Positions 1-8,552 of a stretch of DNA of 47,901 nt are shown in pieces. Source of the DNA: Candidatus Poribacteria bacterium. Lineage in GTDB: Bacteria; Poribacteria; WGA-4E; PCPOR2b. Where the stretch lies: NCBI GenBank assembly GCA_022822785.1, contig JAJEAL010000058.1, positions 1 to 47,901 of the forward strand, read 5' to 3'. Each line of letters begins with the position of its first letter. Position 1 is the first letter of the stretch. The translations under genes and the position numbers were made by a program. A model generated the notes under the pieces. It was not told the DNA's origin, did not search any database, and was given only the letters and a program-made list of their open reading frames with translations.

Positions 1-878
1 TCAGGGGGTTCGCTGTGCTTTATATCTAGCGGTTCATCAATCTCCTCCCGGATAAACTCACCGGCTTTATGTCTCGAAATCCCGCCGTCTGTTATTGCAC
101 CGGTGCTGCCGTAGAGTTCTATGATAGTTGGTGTGGGGGTATGTACCATTCGTGAGCAATCGATCTGAATCGTTTTCCCGCCCTCCAAACCAACCAATCC
201 TGTGAAGTAATCGTCAGCAGCACCCTCAGGACCGTCGTATGCCGGATAGACCACATGCTTGGCACCAAACGCCCACGTCGGCTTCGGACACCCCATCCAC
301 CACCACGCCAGATCCAACTCATGGGAATAGTGCTGCCCTAACGATCCCCCTTTTTGACCGTAGACGTGCAGCCAACGGTAGTTGTTGTCTGGTGGTGGAA
401 TATGATTGTATTTCCCAAAGATTCGAGCGTGGTACGGGTTTCCAATTTTACCGTTAAGCACCGCCCGACGAATCTGACGATTGTTGGGGAAATGGCGCAT
501 AAAATAGCAGAATTGCAGCGTCTTACCTGCCGCTGCTGCCGCATTTGCCATCTCCATAATCTCCTCTGCTCGAATCGCATGAGGCTTTTGGACTAACGCA
601 TGTTTACCCGCAGCGAGTGTCTCTAGCACCATTGGCAAGCGGACATCGGGAGCCGTACCGAGATACACCGCATCAATGTCATCATCTTCAAGAATCTCTC
701 GGTAGTCAGCGTAGACGCGTGGCACAGAATATTCATCGGCTACCTCTTCGCGCCGAGCGGGATCGAGGTCTGCTAGCGCAACGGTGGTCATACGCGACAT
801 TACAGTAGTTGCGAAAATCGTTTGTCTGCCTGTGAAACCACAGCCGACGACACCAAGTTTGATTGGCTGATTCGTCAT
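1..878 (-). CDS. Gfo/Idh/MocA family oxidoreductase, C-terminus cut by window edge
   Basis: The reverse-strand frame opens at the ATG ending at 878, behind a clean GGAGGAAG ribosome site, and stays open to base 1, so the C-terminus is missing. The first 292 residues show an N-terminal Rossmann fold with a GVVGCGFTG nucleotide-binding loop, then the GTAPD turn. VQKPHA stands where this family has EKP, so the NAD(P)-proximal Lys is kept and the Glu is Gln. The family consists of NAD(P)-dependent dehydrogenases of sugars, inositol and related polyols, probably cytoplasmic. The substrate cannot be read from the sequence. It lies downstream of the glycosyltransferase on the same strand, in a block rich in carbohydrate enzymes. 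Confidence 0.85.
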   Translation of the reverse strand, partial: MTNQPIKLGVVGCGFTGRQTIFATTVMSRMTTVALADLDPARREEVADEYSVPRVYADYREILEDDDIDAVYLGTAPDVRLPMVLETLAAGKHALVQKPHAIRAEEIMEMANAAAAAGKTLQFCYFMRHFPNNRQIRRAVLNGKIGNPYHARIFGKYNHIPPPDNNYRWLHVYGQKGGSLGQHYSHELDLAWWWMGCPKPTWAFGAKHVVYPAYDGPEGAADDYFTGLVGLEGGKTIQIDCSRMVHTPTPTIIELYGSTGAITDGGISRHKAGEFIREEIDEPLDIKHSEPP

Positions 879-912
879 GAAGCTTCCTCCTCTATGTGTA
901 TTAAGGGTATGT

Positions 913-2085
913 TTAGGAAGTCATACAAAGGCAATCCTGATAAACCGCTTCCAATTGCTGGATAGACCTATCGCTATCAAACATCTCCTCAATCCTTCGC
1001 CGTGCGTTTCGTCCTAGATATACTGCCAATTCCTGATTGGTTAAAATATCATTGATTGCCTCCGCCAATGCTCCGCTCGCTCTTGGTGGAATAAGCAAAC
1101 CGTTATCTCGATGGTCAATGAGATCGAGAACACCCCCAACGCTGGACGCGATGCACGGTAGTCCAAATCCCATCGCTTCGATGAGAGCGTTGGGTGAACT
1201 TTCGTGCAGCGACGGCAAGACGAAAAGGTGTGCAGTAGATAGCATAGGAAAGATATCGTTGCAGAAACCGGGCATCTGGATCCGGTCTGACAGGTCATAG
1301 GAATTGACGAGCTGGGTTAGCTCTGCCTGCAACGCTCCATCTCCGAGGATTGTCGCTGTGAAGTCTTGCCGATTGAACTTTGTGTTGAGTAGATGTAACG
1401 CTTCAATGAGATATTGATGCCCCTTTTCCGCGGTCAATCGACCGACGCTTACAATGTGGGACCCCGGTGGTACGTCGGAAGTTGAGCGTGGTGCTATGTC
1501 AGGCAGGTCAAGCAGGTTGCGAATCGCTAGGATACGTTTGCTGGGATAACGGTGCTGAAGGTTATCTCTGATGCTATCGGAATTGGTTAAGAGGACATCG
1601 GCATGGCGATAGATGATTTTTTTTGTTAGCCACAACCTTGAGCGACCATATCTTGCGTAGTAATCGCCGCGCTGTGAAACAATAAGAGGATACATCCCCG
1701 AAGGAATCAGGGAAAATTGGCGAACAAGACCGCAGAGGAAATTGGAATACCAAAGCCAACTGTGAACGATTGCAGGTTTCACCGACTTTATAATCCCTGC
1801 TAGCCTGAAAGCCTTTTGCGCTAAAGATAGTATCGAAGATCTACTCTGATGGGATTGCAATTCAAGACAACCGGCATCGTACAGTACGGTGATGTCTTGA
1901 ACGATTGGGAGTGCTGCAAGCTGCGCGTAGAAAGCACCGGGTTCACGAGTTAATACGATAAAGGCTTCAAATCGATCTAGCGATAATCGCGCTAAGGTCT
2001 TCAACAGCTGCGTTTCAGCCCCGCCCCGGTTCATAGAATCGATGACATAGAGAATTCGAGTCCGATTCAAGGCGCACTCCCGCAT
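913..2085 (-). CDS. Glycosyltransferase family 4 (GT-B)
   Basis: A 390-residue GT4-type glycosyltransferase, expected to transfer a sugar from a nucleotide-sugar donor on the cytoplasmic face. The N-terminal acceptor domain has the usual GGAE loop (residues 21-24). The C-terminal donor domain has GRLTAEKG near 215-222 and the E-x7-E signature (Glu295 and Glu303) in HESSPNALIEAM. No signal peptide or membrane span is evident. The ATG at 2085 lies 2 bp after the stop of the UxuA-like gene. A TTG at 2070, preceded by GGGAG with 6-nt spacing, would start the protein at MNRTRILYVID and may be the true start. Acceptor and donor cannot be predicted. Confidence 0.88.
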   Translation of the reverse strand: MRECALNRTRILYVIDSMNRGGAETQLLKTLARLSLDRFEAFIVLTREPGAFYAQLAALPIVQDITVLYDAGCLELQSHQSRSSILSLAQKAFRLAGIIKSVKPAIVHSWLWYSNFLCGLVRQFSLIPSGMYPLIVSQRGDYYARYGRSRLWLTKKIIYRHADVLLTNSDSIRDNLQHRYPSKRILAIRNLLDLPDIAPRSTSDVPPGSHIVSVGRLTAEKGHQYLIEALHLLNTKFNRQDFTATILGDGALQAELTQLVNSYDLSDRIQMPGFCNDIFPMLSTAHLFVLPSLHESSPNALIEAMGFGLPCIASSVGGVLDLIDHRDNGLLIPPRASGALAEAINDILTNQELAVYLGRNARRRIEEMFDSDRSIQQLEAVYQDCLCMTS

Positions 2086-2087
2086 TT

Positions 2088-3056
2088 CTAGTTGGCTGCG
2101 TTCAATCTTTCAAGGCATGCAGCCATATAACCAATTGTATAGGCGCGTGCACGGTGTCCTTGTGGTGTATCGTTTATCATGTTCGGAACATGATCTGTAA
2201 TCATCCAGCCGGTAAATCCACTTTCCTTTAATGCCCGCATCACCTCAAACATATCGCAGTTCCCGTCATTTACAAAGGACTCCGCAAACTTGGGCACATA
2301 TCCTTGCACATCCCGAAAATGGACGTAGAAAATCCGATCGCGCTCGCCAAAATAGCGAACAGCGTCAATAACGCCGGGTCCCATCTCAGACCAGGATCCG
2401 ACACAAAAATCAAGTCCGTGCATAGGACTGTCAACGAGCGATATGCCGTGCTTGAAACCTTCAAAGCTACGAAACAGACGAGGTATCCCTGCAAGGCTTT
2501 CTACCGGTGGGTCATCGGGATGGAGTGCGAGCCGAACGCCTGCCTCCTCAGCGACCGGAAGAATCGCCCTCATATAGTATTCGTAATATTCCCACATCTC
2601 TTCTTCGGTATACACTCTTTCGTGAGAAAGTGGTGCGTCCTTGACCAGCTCCATGTCGAAGCTGGTAACTGTCGCCCCGCCCCGAGTGGGTGTTGTGTTG
2701 GAAGTCCGCCATACGCTGTTGGGCATCCAATGATAGCCGAGGGTGTCAATACCCGCCGCTCCCATATTGCGGATGGTGGCTGCCATATTCTCAATCTGCT
2801 CATCCCGTCCGGGCGTGCCGAGCATGATTTTGTCATAAAAAGAGGGAGGAACATTCTCAATAGCGGCAAGTCGAGGACCTACATTTTCGATTGTCGTCCG
2901 CATCTGCAGCAGGTCCATAAACTCCCAGCGGCCGTCGCCCGGCAGTTGAGGGTTAGCCATGACGACAGCTTTGACACCCAGTTGATTGACAAATGTTAGC
3001 CATTCTTCATCCACTTCGCCGAATAGGTATAAGCCAAGTTCCATTTTGCGTTCCAT
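2088..3056 (-). CDS. Mannonate dehydratase (UxuA)-like TIM-barrel protein
   Basis: A 322-residue TIM-barrel protein resembling mannonate dehydratase, which converts D-mannonate to 2-keto-3-deoxygluconate in hexuronate breakdown. UxuA-like signatures include a LHPDDPP segment in the middle, a following GIPRLF, a CVGSWSEM strand and a C-terminal VHFRDVQG with a MITDHVP end. It is shorter than classical UxuA (about 390 residues), so a sugar isomerase or epimerase of the same barrel class remains possible. The start at 3056 (MERKMELG) is chosen because GGAAGGAGG precedes it; a longer frame to 3095 has no such site. It is co-directional with dtd upstream and the GT4 gene 2 bp downstream. Confidence 0.72.
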   Translation of the reverse strand: MERKMELGLYLFGEVDEEWLTFVNQLGVKAVVMANPQLPGDGRWEFMDLLQMRTTIENVGPRLAAIENVPPSFYDKIMLGTPGRDEQIENMAATIRNMGAAGIDTLGYHWMPNSVWRTSNTTPTRGGATVTSFDMELVKDAPLSHERVYTEEEMWEYYEYYMRAILPVAEEAGVRLALHPDDPPVESLAGIPRLFRSFEGFKHGISLVDSPMHGLDFCVGSWSEMGPGVIDAVRYFGERDRIFYVHFRDVQGYVPKFAESFVNDGNCDMFEVMRALKESGFTGWMITDHVPNMINDTPQGHRARAYTIGYMAACLERLNAAN

Positions 3057-3091
3057 AGTAGCCTCCTTCCAAGCATGAAAGTCGTTACAGG

Positions 3092-3541
3092 TCAAAACAG
3101 TTTATTGCTATCTAGCATTATTGTAACGGGTCCATCGTTAATTAATTCAACATCCATCATTGCTTGGAATATGCCAGCCTTAACAGATACGCCCAATCGC
3201 GAGATCTCGTCCATAAACGCTTGATAGAGTGGGTCCGCTTTTTCAGGACGGGCAGCAGCGATGAAGCTGGGGCGTCTTCCCTTGCGACAATCGCCGTAGA
3301 GTGTGAATTGAGAGACAACAAGGGCTTCGCCTCCCATATCTAAAATCGACAAATTCATTAAGCCTTCATCATCTTCAAAGATTCGGAGATTAGCAATTTT
3401 GTTCGCCACATAATTGACATCGGCAGGGGTATCCTCTTGAGCGACGCCGAGAAAAACGAGCAATCCTTGGCGAATCTCCGAGACGATCTCCCCTTCGACG
3501 GTTACACTAGCAGATTTAACCCGTTGGATAACAGCTCTCAT
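3092..3541 (-). CDS. dtd: D-aminoacyl-tRNA deacylase
   Basis: A 149-residue cytoplasmic DTD enzyme that hydrolyses D-amino acids wrongly attached to tRNA. The sequence is full length and starts with the family's typical [15 protein letters not shown]. It carries the SQFTLYGD motif (residues 77-84) and a C-terminal NDGPVT (135-140) with the Gly-cisPro pair that gives chiral selectivity. GGTGAG precedes the ATG. It sits 35 bp upstream of the UxuA-like start, so the two are probably co-transcribed, although the function is housekeeping. This identification is secure. Confidence 0.96.
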   Translation of the reverse strand: MRAVIQRVKSASVTVEGEIVSEIRQGLLVFLGVAQEDTPADVNYVANKIANLRIFEDDEGLMNLSILDMGGEALVVSQFTLYGDCRKGRRPSFIAAARPEKADPLYQAFMDEISRLGVSVKAGIFQAMMDVELINDGPVTIMLDSNKLF

Positions 3542-3660
3542 ATCTCACCGTAATTGTTTTCTGATATATCAGTTTTCAAACTATATCTGGTAGGGCGTCT
3601 GTATTCTAACATAGACAATTTTTTACGGGCAAGATTCTTCTTTCCATCAGTTATTGGCTA

Positions 3661-3684
3661 TTTTTAGATGGCTGGATCTAAAAA
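3661..3684. repeat. A/T-rich stem-loop over a gene end
   Basis: TTTTTAGAT and ATCTAAAAA form a perfect 9-bp inverted repeat around a GGCTGG loop. It overlaps the TAG stop of the propeller gene. It lacks a G/C stem followed by a T-run on the minus strand, so it is at most a weak 3' end hairpin. Confidence 0.4.
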
Positions 3685-4787
3685 ACTAAAAATCTGTCTG
3701 GAATTTCAGCTTCGTACACCTGACTATGTCCAGTCCTATCCGATGTATAAACTACCAACTTTCCATCGGGACTGAAAGAGGGGTGCGGGTGGGTATGTTG
3801 CTCGGAATGGACCTTGACTGGTCCCTTCGCATACGGAAACGGTCCATTCCAATGCTCACCGATGGATGATGCTTCCGGATAGCACAGTGTCATAGGTTCT
3901 CCAACCCCATCGCGTGGATCAAAAAGTTGGAGACCAATGTCGGGAAAATTGGTGTCAGCGACCATGAGTGTGCCTTGGCGGTTACAGATCGCGTGCCAAG
4001 CGTTACAGGACGTAACACGCCGTTCAGCGCCTGTATCCACATGGACGCAACGGATACCGTGAGGCCAATCAACAAACGCTAATTCGCGGGTGCCGGGAAT
4101 CCACGACTCATGGGTGATCCATTCGTTTTTCTCAATGTTACGGGCGTATAGTCGCCGGTTACCACTACCATCCCGCCGAATTATCCATACGCGGTCAGTG
4201 AGAGGCCCCGCGTAGAAAAGCAGATTTGAATCGTCCGGACAGAATTGCAAGTGCCCGACGCTATCACGGCGAAGAACGGTGTCATGTTCGCCCGTTTCAG
4301 TGTTGATAATTGCCAACGCTGAGACGCCATCGACGTTGAAGCGCACTGCCCACCACCAATCATCGTAACTCAGGCCTGTTGTTCCTGCTACGGGGTGGAC
4401 CGTGTTCGCTTGTTCGCTTTGTGTTATGGCAAAGTTGACCAACTCCCGCTCTTTGAGTGTCTCAAGATCCAACCGCCACGCGCTTGTTCCCGCTGTAAAA
4501 AAAACAGCACGCCCATCGTGTGAGGGATAAATTGACCAATCACTGAGGTCCGGGCGATCTGTCAGTTGGATAAGCGAACCGGTGGAACGCTCTTCGGCAA
4601 AAATCTGAGGTGAGCCTGTGCGGTATGAGATGAATATCAACCGCCGCATGGCATCGTCGTAAGCGGGAATGAAGAAGAAGGGATGGTGATGGATCGAAGG
4701 CTGATCGGTTACCTGTCGGATGTTTGCCCCGGTGCGCGCATCCTGAAACGTTTTGGCTTCCGATGGGTGAATTGTACCTTTAGGCAT
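3678..4787 (-). CDS. Oligogalacturonide-lyase-like beta-propeller protein
   Basis: A protein of about 369 residues with repeated WD40/TolB-like propeller blades such as SYRTGSPQIF and the C-terminal FSPDGKLVVYTSDRTGHSQVY. The N-terminal SIHHHPFFFIPAYDD and overall length resemble oligogalacturonate lyase (Pectate_lyase22), which cleaves unsaturated digalacturonate in the cytoplasm. No signal peptide is visible. Two ATGs are possible: 4799, with no ribosome site, and 4787, preceded by GGGA; I take 4787. The hairpin element at 4801-4892 lies directly upstream. Together with the UxuA-like gene it suggests uronate use, but a non-enzymatic propeller cannot be excluded. Confidence 0.65.
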   Translation of the reverse strand: MPKGTIHPSEAKTFQDARTGANIRQVTDQPSIHHHPFFFIPAYDDAMRRLIFISYRTGSPQIFAEERSTGSLIQLTDRPDLSDWSIYPSHDGRAVFFTAGTSAWRLDLETLKERELVNFAITQSEQANTVHPVAGTTGLSYDDWWWAVRFNVDGVSALAIINTETGEHDTVLRRDSVGHLQFCPDDSNLLFYAGPLTDRVWIIRRDGSGNRRLYARNIEKNEWITHESWIPGTRELAFVDWPHGIRCVHVDTGAERRVTSCNAWHAICNRQGTLMVADTNFPDIGLQLFDPRDGVGEPMTLCYPEASSIGEHWNGPFPYAKGPVKVHSEQHTHPHPSFSPDGKLVVYTSDRTGHSQVYEAEIPDRFLVF

Positions 4788-4800
4788 CTTTATTCCCATT

Positions 4801-4892
4801 GGCTTATGTCAAAAGAGAGTGCAGAGCAACTTGGAGAAACCGAGTTTTCAAGAAAAAACTCGGTTTCTTTGCACGATTTCTTTACATGAGCG
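4801..4892. repeat. Dispersed hairpin element, copy 1 (92 bp)
   Basis: An imperfect 92-bp palindrome. The core pairs AAACCGAGTTTT with AAAAAACTCGGTTT, and the ends are CTTATGT and ACATGAG. It is alignable over its whole length with the copy at 9347-9437, and its core recurs at 8471-8517. It lies between the first PhyH-type gene and the propeller gene, just upstream of the latter's start. It carries no coding sequence and fits a MITE- or REP-like unit. Confidence 0.8.
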
Positions 4893-4924
4893 TTCCCATT
4901 TTGTCGAACTTGAGTTTTCCTTTT

Positions 4925-5725
4925 CTATTCATCTAACACAGGACGGTCTAGCCGCGTATGATACGGTGGTTCCATAACCGCCCGCTGTCGCTCATTTGCC
5001 CATTCAGGCATAGGGTAGGCAGGAACATACGCTAAGTTGCCCGCTGTGTAGCGAGTCAGTATTGACCGACGTGGTTCGTCTGATGTCCAAGGCAGCGTGC
5101 CGTGCGTCACCGCCTCTGTGAAGATGATGACCCCACCCGCTCTGCACACAACCTGCCGAACGTGTTCCTGATGGTTCTCATAACGTCGTATCTCTTGAGG
5201 GCATGGGAAATTGCTCTTGTGACTGCCGGGGATAACTATCAAGCCTCCATCACCCGGATTTACATCGGTAAGTTGAAACGCCACGACCGTGAGGCCACAG
5301 TGCATCTGACCATTGCGGAAGATGTAGTATTGGTTTGGATCGAAGCCTGGTCCCGATGATCCATGAAAGATGAATCCCTCTGCCCCTTTCTCCATTGATA
5401 ACAGAAACATATGGTGATCCATCCGAAAGCCTTTGCCGAGGATTTGGTTTAGATAGGGAATAATTCGTGGATGTGCTAACATCTCTCGGAAGGGATTACA
5501 CCACGGTTCTTCCCAATTGAGCATATTGCCCAGTTCCCCGCGTCCCTTATCACCTCTCAGTGCAGGGGAACCACCATCCAACGCTTGATCGCGCGGACGC
5601 ATGCGCCCCTCGTCCGAATGACGGTCAATAGCTTCGTTGGCGTAGGCAACCTCGTCAGGGGTGAGCACATCTTCAATAACGAGATAGCCGTTGAGATCAA
5701 ACAGATATTTTTCAGCATCGTTCAT
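4925..5725 (-). CDS. PhyH-type Fe(II)/2-oxoglutarate oxygenase lacking the HxD aspartate
   Basis: A 266-residue phytanoyl-CoA dioxygenase family protein with the double-stranded beta-helix signatures LTDVNPGDGG and VIPGSHKSNF (about 152-173). The distal iron ligand is His208 (EAVTHGTLPW), and the 2-oxoglutarate-binding Arg is probably Arg220. The proximal motif, normally H-x-D, reads HGSSG (His121-Gly122-Ser123), so the carboxylate ligand is absent at its usual place. In known non-heme halogenases such as SyrB2 (Ala) and WelO5 (Gly) the same position is changed. Alternatively Asp129 or His142 may compensate. It starts at an ATG following AAGGAGGAC. Substrate unknown; it may be a hydroxylase, halogenase-like enzyme or inactive relative. 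Confidence 0.82.
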   Translation of the reverse strand: MNDAEKYLFDLNGYLVIEDVLTPDEVAYANEAIDRHSDEGRMRPRDQALDGGSPALRGDKGRGELGNMLNWEEPWCNPFREMLAHPRIIPYLNQILGKGFRMDHHMFLLSMEKGAEGFIFHGSSGPGFDPNQYYIFRNGQMHCGLTVVAFQLTDVNPGDGGLIVIPGSHKSNFPCPQEIRRYENHQEHVRQVVCRAGGVIIFTEAVTHGTLPWTSDEPRRSILTRYTAGNLAYVPAYPMPEWANERQRAVMEPPYHTRLDRPVLDE

Positions 5726-5829
5726 AGATTAATGTCCTCCTTATTCTAAAAAAATCAGGTTCAGTTTTATCAGGCGTCTCGATAGAATTTCCGATTCATC
5801 GGTGGATTAGGGATCCCTTGAACACACAG

Positions 5830-7143
5830 CTAATGTTCTAAGCCTTGTCGGACATCTATCTTGCCGGTCACCGCTTCGGAAATAAGGGATTGACGGTACT
5901 CTTTGAGGAGTTCAATTTTTCGCCCCTCTATGGCTATCAATTCATCAATTTGCTGCGTCTTACAGTCAAGAAAGTTGGCGATTTCTGTTTGTTCTCTAGC
6001 CGGAGGAAATGGGATTTTGACACCCATCAATGCCGTTTTGCTGATGTTATCCCTTGTTGCCCCAAAGAACAGAGGGATAATCGTATTAAAGAAGGAGGCA
6101 GAATGTATGAAGTAGAATAGAAATTTTGAATCCACCCTTGTTGCACGGAGTCCAGCTACTTGGGCACTTAAAATTGAGGGATAATCAAAAGCGTAATATG
6201 TACTCTCTCCCGCCCGCCTTCCAATCATTACAATCAGTGTGTCACCATGACAAAGTTCGTTTTGCTTGAGTCTTTTTACTTGTTGAGTTGGCACCCGTTT
6301 AACTTGTCCCATCTTAATGGATTGGGTGATGTCGCCTATACGGAATATTGGGATTCCTTTATCTGTATATGATTCACTTCCGAATTCAGAGTAACCGCCT
6401 ATAAACAGAGCAATTTGTTTGATTTGCGTCACTTCCCAATGTGCTGGCATCTTCCCAATCCACTCTATCCCCGACGGTTTCATCTCCACATTTGGGTCAA
6501 GTCCCTGCGTCACTACCTGATTTATCAGGACAGTTCGTTTTTCATGCAGCAGTTCTACCTGCCGTTCCTTGATGCGGATGAGTTCGTCAATTTGTCCTGT
6601 CTTGTGGTCAAGGAAGTTAGCGATTTGGCGTTGTTCAGAAAATGAAGGGACTGGAATTTCAAGGTTGGAATATTTTTGACCGTTTACATTTCCAATCGTT
6701 GATTGAACTGTATTCAGTGTTATCCAATGCTCAAAACATTGAGATCTTGTAAAATAAAAGATAAAGCGTGATTTGACAGAACACCCAAAATTGAATCGAA
6801 CTAAGTATCCACCGTAGGTATATTTTTTATTTGATCGATGAAGATAGGTTCTTCCTAGAGTCCCACTTCTCGAAATTAGGAAATCATTGGGTTGTGTTAG
6901 ATAATTTTTTTCGACAGATTCAGTCTCAAGATAAACCCCTGTATCAATCAGTTCTCCGTCCTCTGTAATATCTGTAGTTCTGATAAACCTTATTCCCTGT
7001 TCGACATAGAGATCGGAGTTTATGTTCAAACCGTATTGAACGGGCACCAACGATTCATACTTGAGTCGAGATTTTCGCCAATGCGTTGGTATCTCTCCAA
7101 TCCACTCCACACCACTCTCTTTGTATGCAGGATAACGCCGCAT
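5830..7143 (-). CDS. hsdS: Type I restriction specificity subunit HsdS, orphan
   Basis: A full-length 437-residue S subunit with two target-recognition halves. Each half starts with a matching segment (residues 4-22 and about 221-237; SGVEWIGEIPTHW and SGIEWIGKMPAHW) and ends with a conserved helix (about 171-212 and the C-terminus; QIANFLDHKTGQIDEL and EIANFLDCKTQQIDEL). HsdS selects the DNA target for HsdM methylation and HsdR cleavage. Neither hsdM nor hsdR is in this window. It starts 15 bp after the Gfo/Idh/MocA stop with GGGAGGT as ribosome site, so it appears to be read from that gene's transcript. A stranded remnant or a subunit acting with a distant HsdM are both possible. Confidence 0.92.
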   Translation of the reverse strand: MRRYPAYKESGVEWIGEIPTHWRKSRLKYESLVPVQYGLNINSDLYVEQGIRFIRTTDITEDGELIDTGVYLETESVEKNYLTQPNDFLISRSGTLGRTYLHRSNKKYTYGGYLVRFNFGCSVKSRFIFYFTRSQCFEHWITLNTVQSTIGNVNGQKYSNLEIPVPSFSEQRQIANFLDHKTGQIDELIRIKERQVELLHEKRTVLINQVVTQGLDPNVEMKPSGIEWIGKMPAHWEVTQIKQIALFIGGYSEFGSESYTDKGIPIFRIGDITQSIKMGQVKRVPTQQVKRLKQNELCHGDTLIVMIGRRAGESTYYAFDYPSILSAQVAGLRATRVDSKFLFYFIHSASFFNTIIPLFFGATRDNISKTALMGVKIPFPPAREQTEIANFLDCKTQQIDELIAIEGRKIELLKEYRQSLISEAVTGKIDVRQGLEH

Positions 7144-7158
7144 AGCTTTATACCTCCC

Positions 7159-8373
7159 TCACCGCGCCTTAAAATTGACTGCCAACGCCTTCCCCAGATC
7201 TTTACGGGGATGGACGCCGAACCGCCCCTCAAAATTCCGGTCAAACGCCTCTTCCTCAGACGGATCCGGCGGTAAGGGCAGCGCAACCGGCTGCCGATTC
7301 ATCTGAATTGATCTGCGGGCAGCTAAAACCATCTCCTGATCGGCTCGTCCCATCTCACCCGTCCAGAGAGGATCGATGTCCTTACGCACAGCGCGTCCAA
7401 TTCCATCAAGCATCGTTGCTAATGAGATGTTACGTTCTTGGAGTCCCATCTCTGAATACGGATTCTCCCATTCAATTGTTCCCCCCAATTCGTCCGGCAG
7501 CTCGACAAAGATTCGCTTCAGGGCATTTGATGCGTCATACTCGCGCTGAAATTCATAAGTCTTTGCCTGACCCGCTCGTTCGGCGATATCTGCGTCGGTA
7601 CAGACGTTAACCGTTTCCCCACCCGATGCGCTCTGGTTGCCGTTGGTCACAATCGTGCCGCGCTCACCACAAGTCTCGAATCCGACCAGCGGGTTCCGAC
7701 CGAGGCGGCCGTTTTTGTTGCCAACCATCGCAATCCCGATACTCCCGTTATCGAAATCGACTGCATAGAATTCAAGGTTTTCAGTATTGAAGTCACGTTT
7801 GGCATGGTCAACATAAGGTACAACCGGCATTGTATGACTGATGCTGCTGACAGCAACAGGCGTGGCATCCAAACGGCACCGTATCGCAGCTAGACCGTGA
7901 TACCCTGTTGTTGAAAAGAGGCGGTAACATTTGTGGACAGGTCCAATGACGTTTTCGCGGATGAGTTTACAAACAAACTGTTCGACCGGAACAAACGGAA
8001 AGTTTTCGGAGGTTTGCAGTTTGACGCTGTGTTTGGCAGCAGCCTCAATCATCATGTCCATCAATCCAAGTGTCGGTGCGAGCGGTGTTTCAACATTGTG
8101 GTGGATGCCGCATTGTGATAGATAACAAGAGACTACATGATGAAGTTCCGCGGGTACAACAACATCGCAGACCGCCGGGCTCTCACGGTCAACCATTTCG
8201 CGAACATCGGTGTAAGCGTTCACGTTGAACCGTGCAGCCCCTTCTTCTGCTGACGCCGGATGGGCATCGCAAACCGCTACAACTTCAAAGGTCTCTTTCA
8301 ACGATGCAGCAGTTTCGATATGTGATCGACCTCGACGACCATAACCGATGAGAGCATACCTCAAACGTGACAT
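7159..8373 (-). CDS. Gfo/Idh/MocA family oxidoreductase with altered EKP motif
   Basis: A 404-residue NAD(P)-dependent dehydrogenase-like protein. The N-terminal Rossmann loop is GYGRRG (about residues 10-15), followed by VCDAHP. The family's EKP motif is VETPLAPT here, so the cofactor-proximal Lys is replaced by Thr. The long C-terminal domain ends in RQPVALPLPPDPSEE and RFGVHPRKD, typical of a large subgroup in sponge and marine uncultured bacteria. AAGGGG precedes the ATG at 8373. The hsdS gene follows 15 bp downstream and a PhyH gene lies upstream. Sugar or polyol oxidation is the likely role, but the Thr change makes ordinary catalysis uncertain. Confidence 0.83.
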   Translation of the reverse strand: MSRLRYALIGYGRRGRSHIETAASLKETFEVVAVCDAHPASAEEGAARFNVNAYTDVREMVDRESPAVCDVVVPAELHHVVSCYLSQCGIHHNVETPLAPTLGLMDMMIEAAAKHSVKLQTSENFPFVPVEQFVCKLIRENVIGPVHKCYRLFSTTGYHGLAAIRCRLDATPVAVSSISHTMPVVPYVDHAKRDFNTENLEFYAVDFDNGSIGIAMVGNKNGRLGRNPLVGFETCGERGTIVTNGNQSASGGETVNVCTDADIAERAGQAKTYEFQREYDASNALKRIFVELPDELGGTIEWENPYSEMGLQERNISLATMLDGIGRAVRKDIDPLWTGEMGRADQEMVLAARRSIQMNRQPVALPLPPDPSEEEAFDRNFEGRFGVHPRKDLGKALAVNFKAR

Positions 8374-8470
8374 AAATTACCCCTTAAAATAATCCAAGTT
8401 GCTAGATTCTGTTGACATTTCATCGTAACCGGATAATAGAGAGGCACAAATCGGTTCGCTAACGTAGAAC

Positions 8471-8517
8471 CCATAGAAAAGAAACCGAGTTTTGCGAAAA
8501 AACTCGGTTTATAGTGC
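8471..8517. repeat. Dispersed hairpin element, copy 2 (core only)
   Basis: AAACCGAGTTTT (8482-8493) pairs with AAAAAACTCGGTTT (8497-8510) around GCG. It matches the core of the 92-bp and 91-bp copies at 4801 and 9347 but lacks their ATGT/ACAT ends, so it is a shorter or decayed copy. It lies between the PhyH gene ending at 8553 and the Gfo/Idh/MocA start at 8373. Confidence 0.7.
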
Positions 8518-8552
8518 ATTATAGTGCTTGGTTTATCCACTAGCAATTTGCG

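Noticed and set aside
75-580. Small overlapping frames on both strands at the window start
   Set aside because: Shadows of the truncated Gfo/Idh/MocA gene, whose frame continues through the whole stretch.
2304-2999. Long plus-strand open frame of 231 codons
   Set aside because: It lies wholly opposite the UxuA-like gene, has no ribosome site and shows no recognisable domain.
5830-7143. Phase-variable hsdS with inverted repeats
   Set aside because: The two halves share only the short conserved regions expected of HsdS; no inverted copy or recombinase is present.
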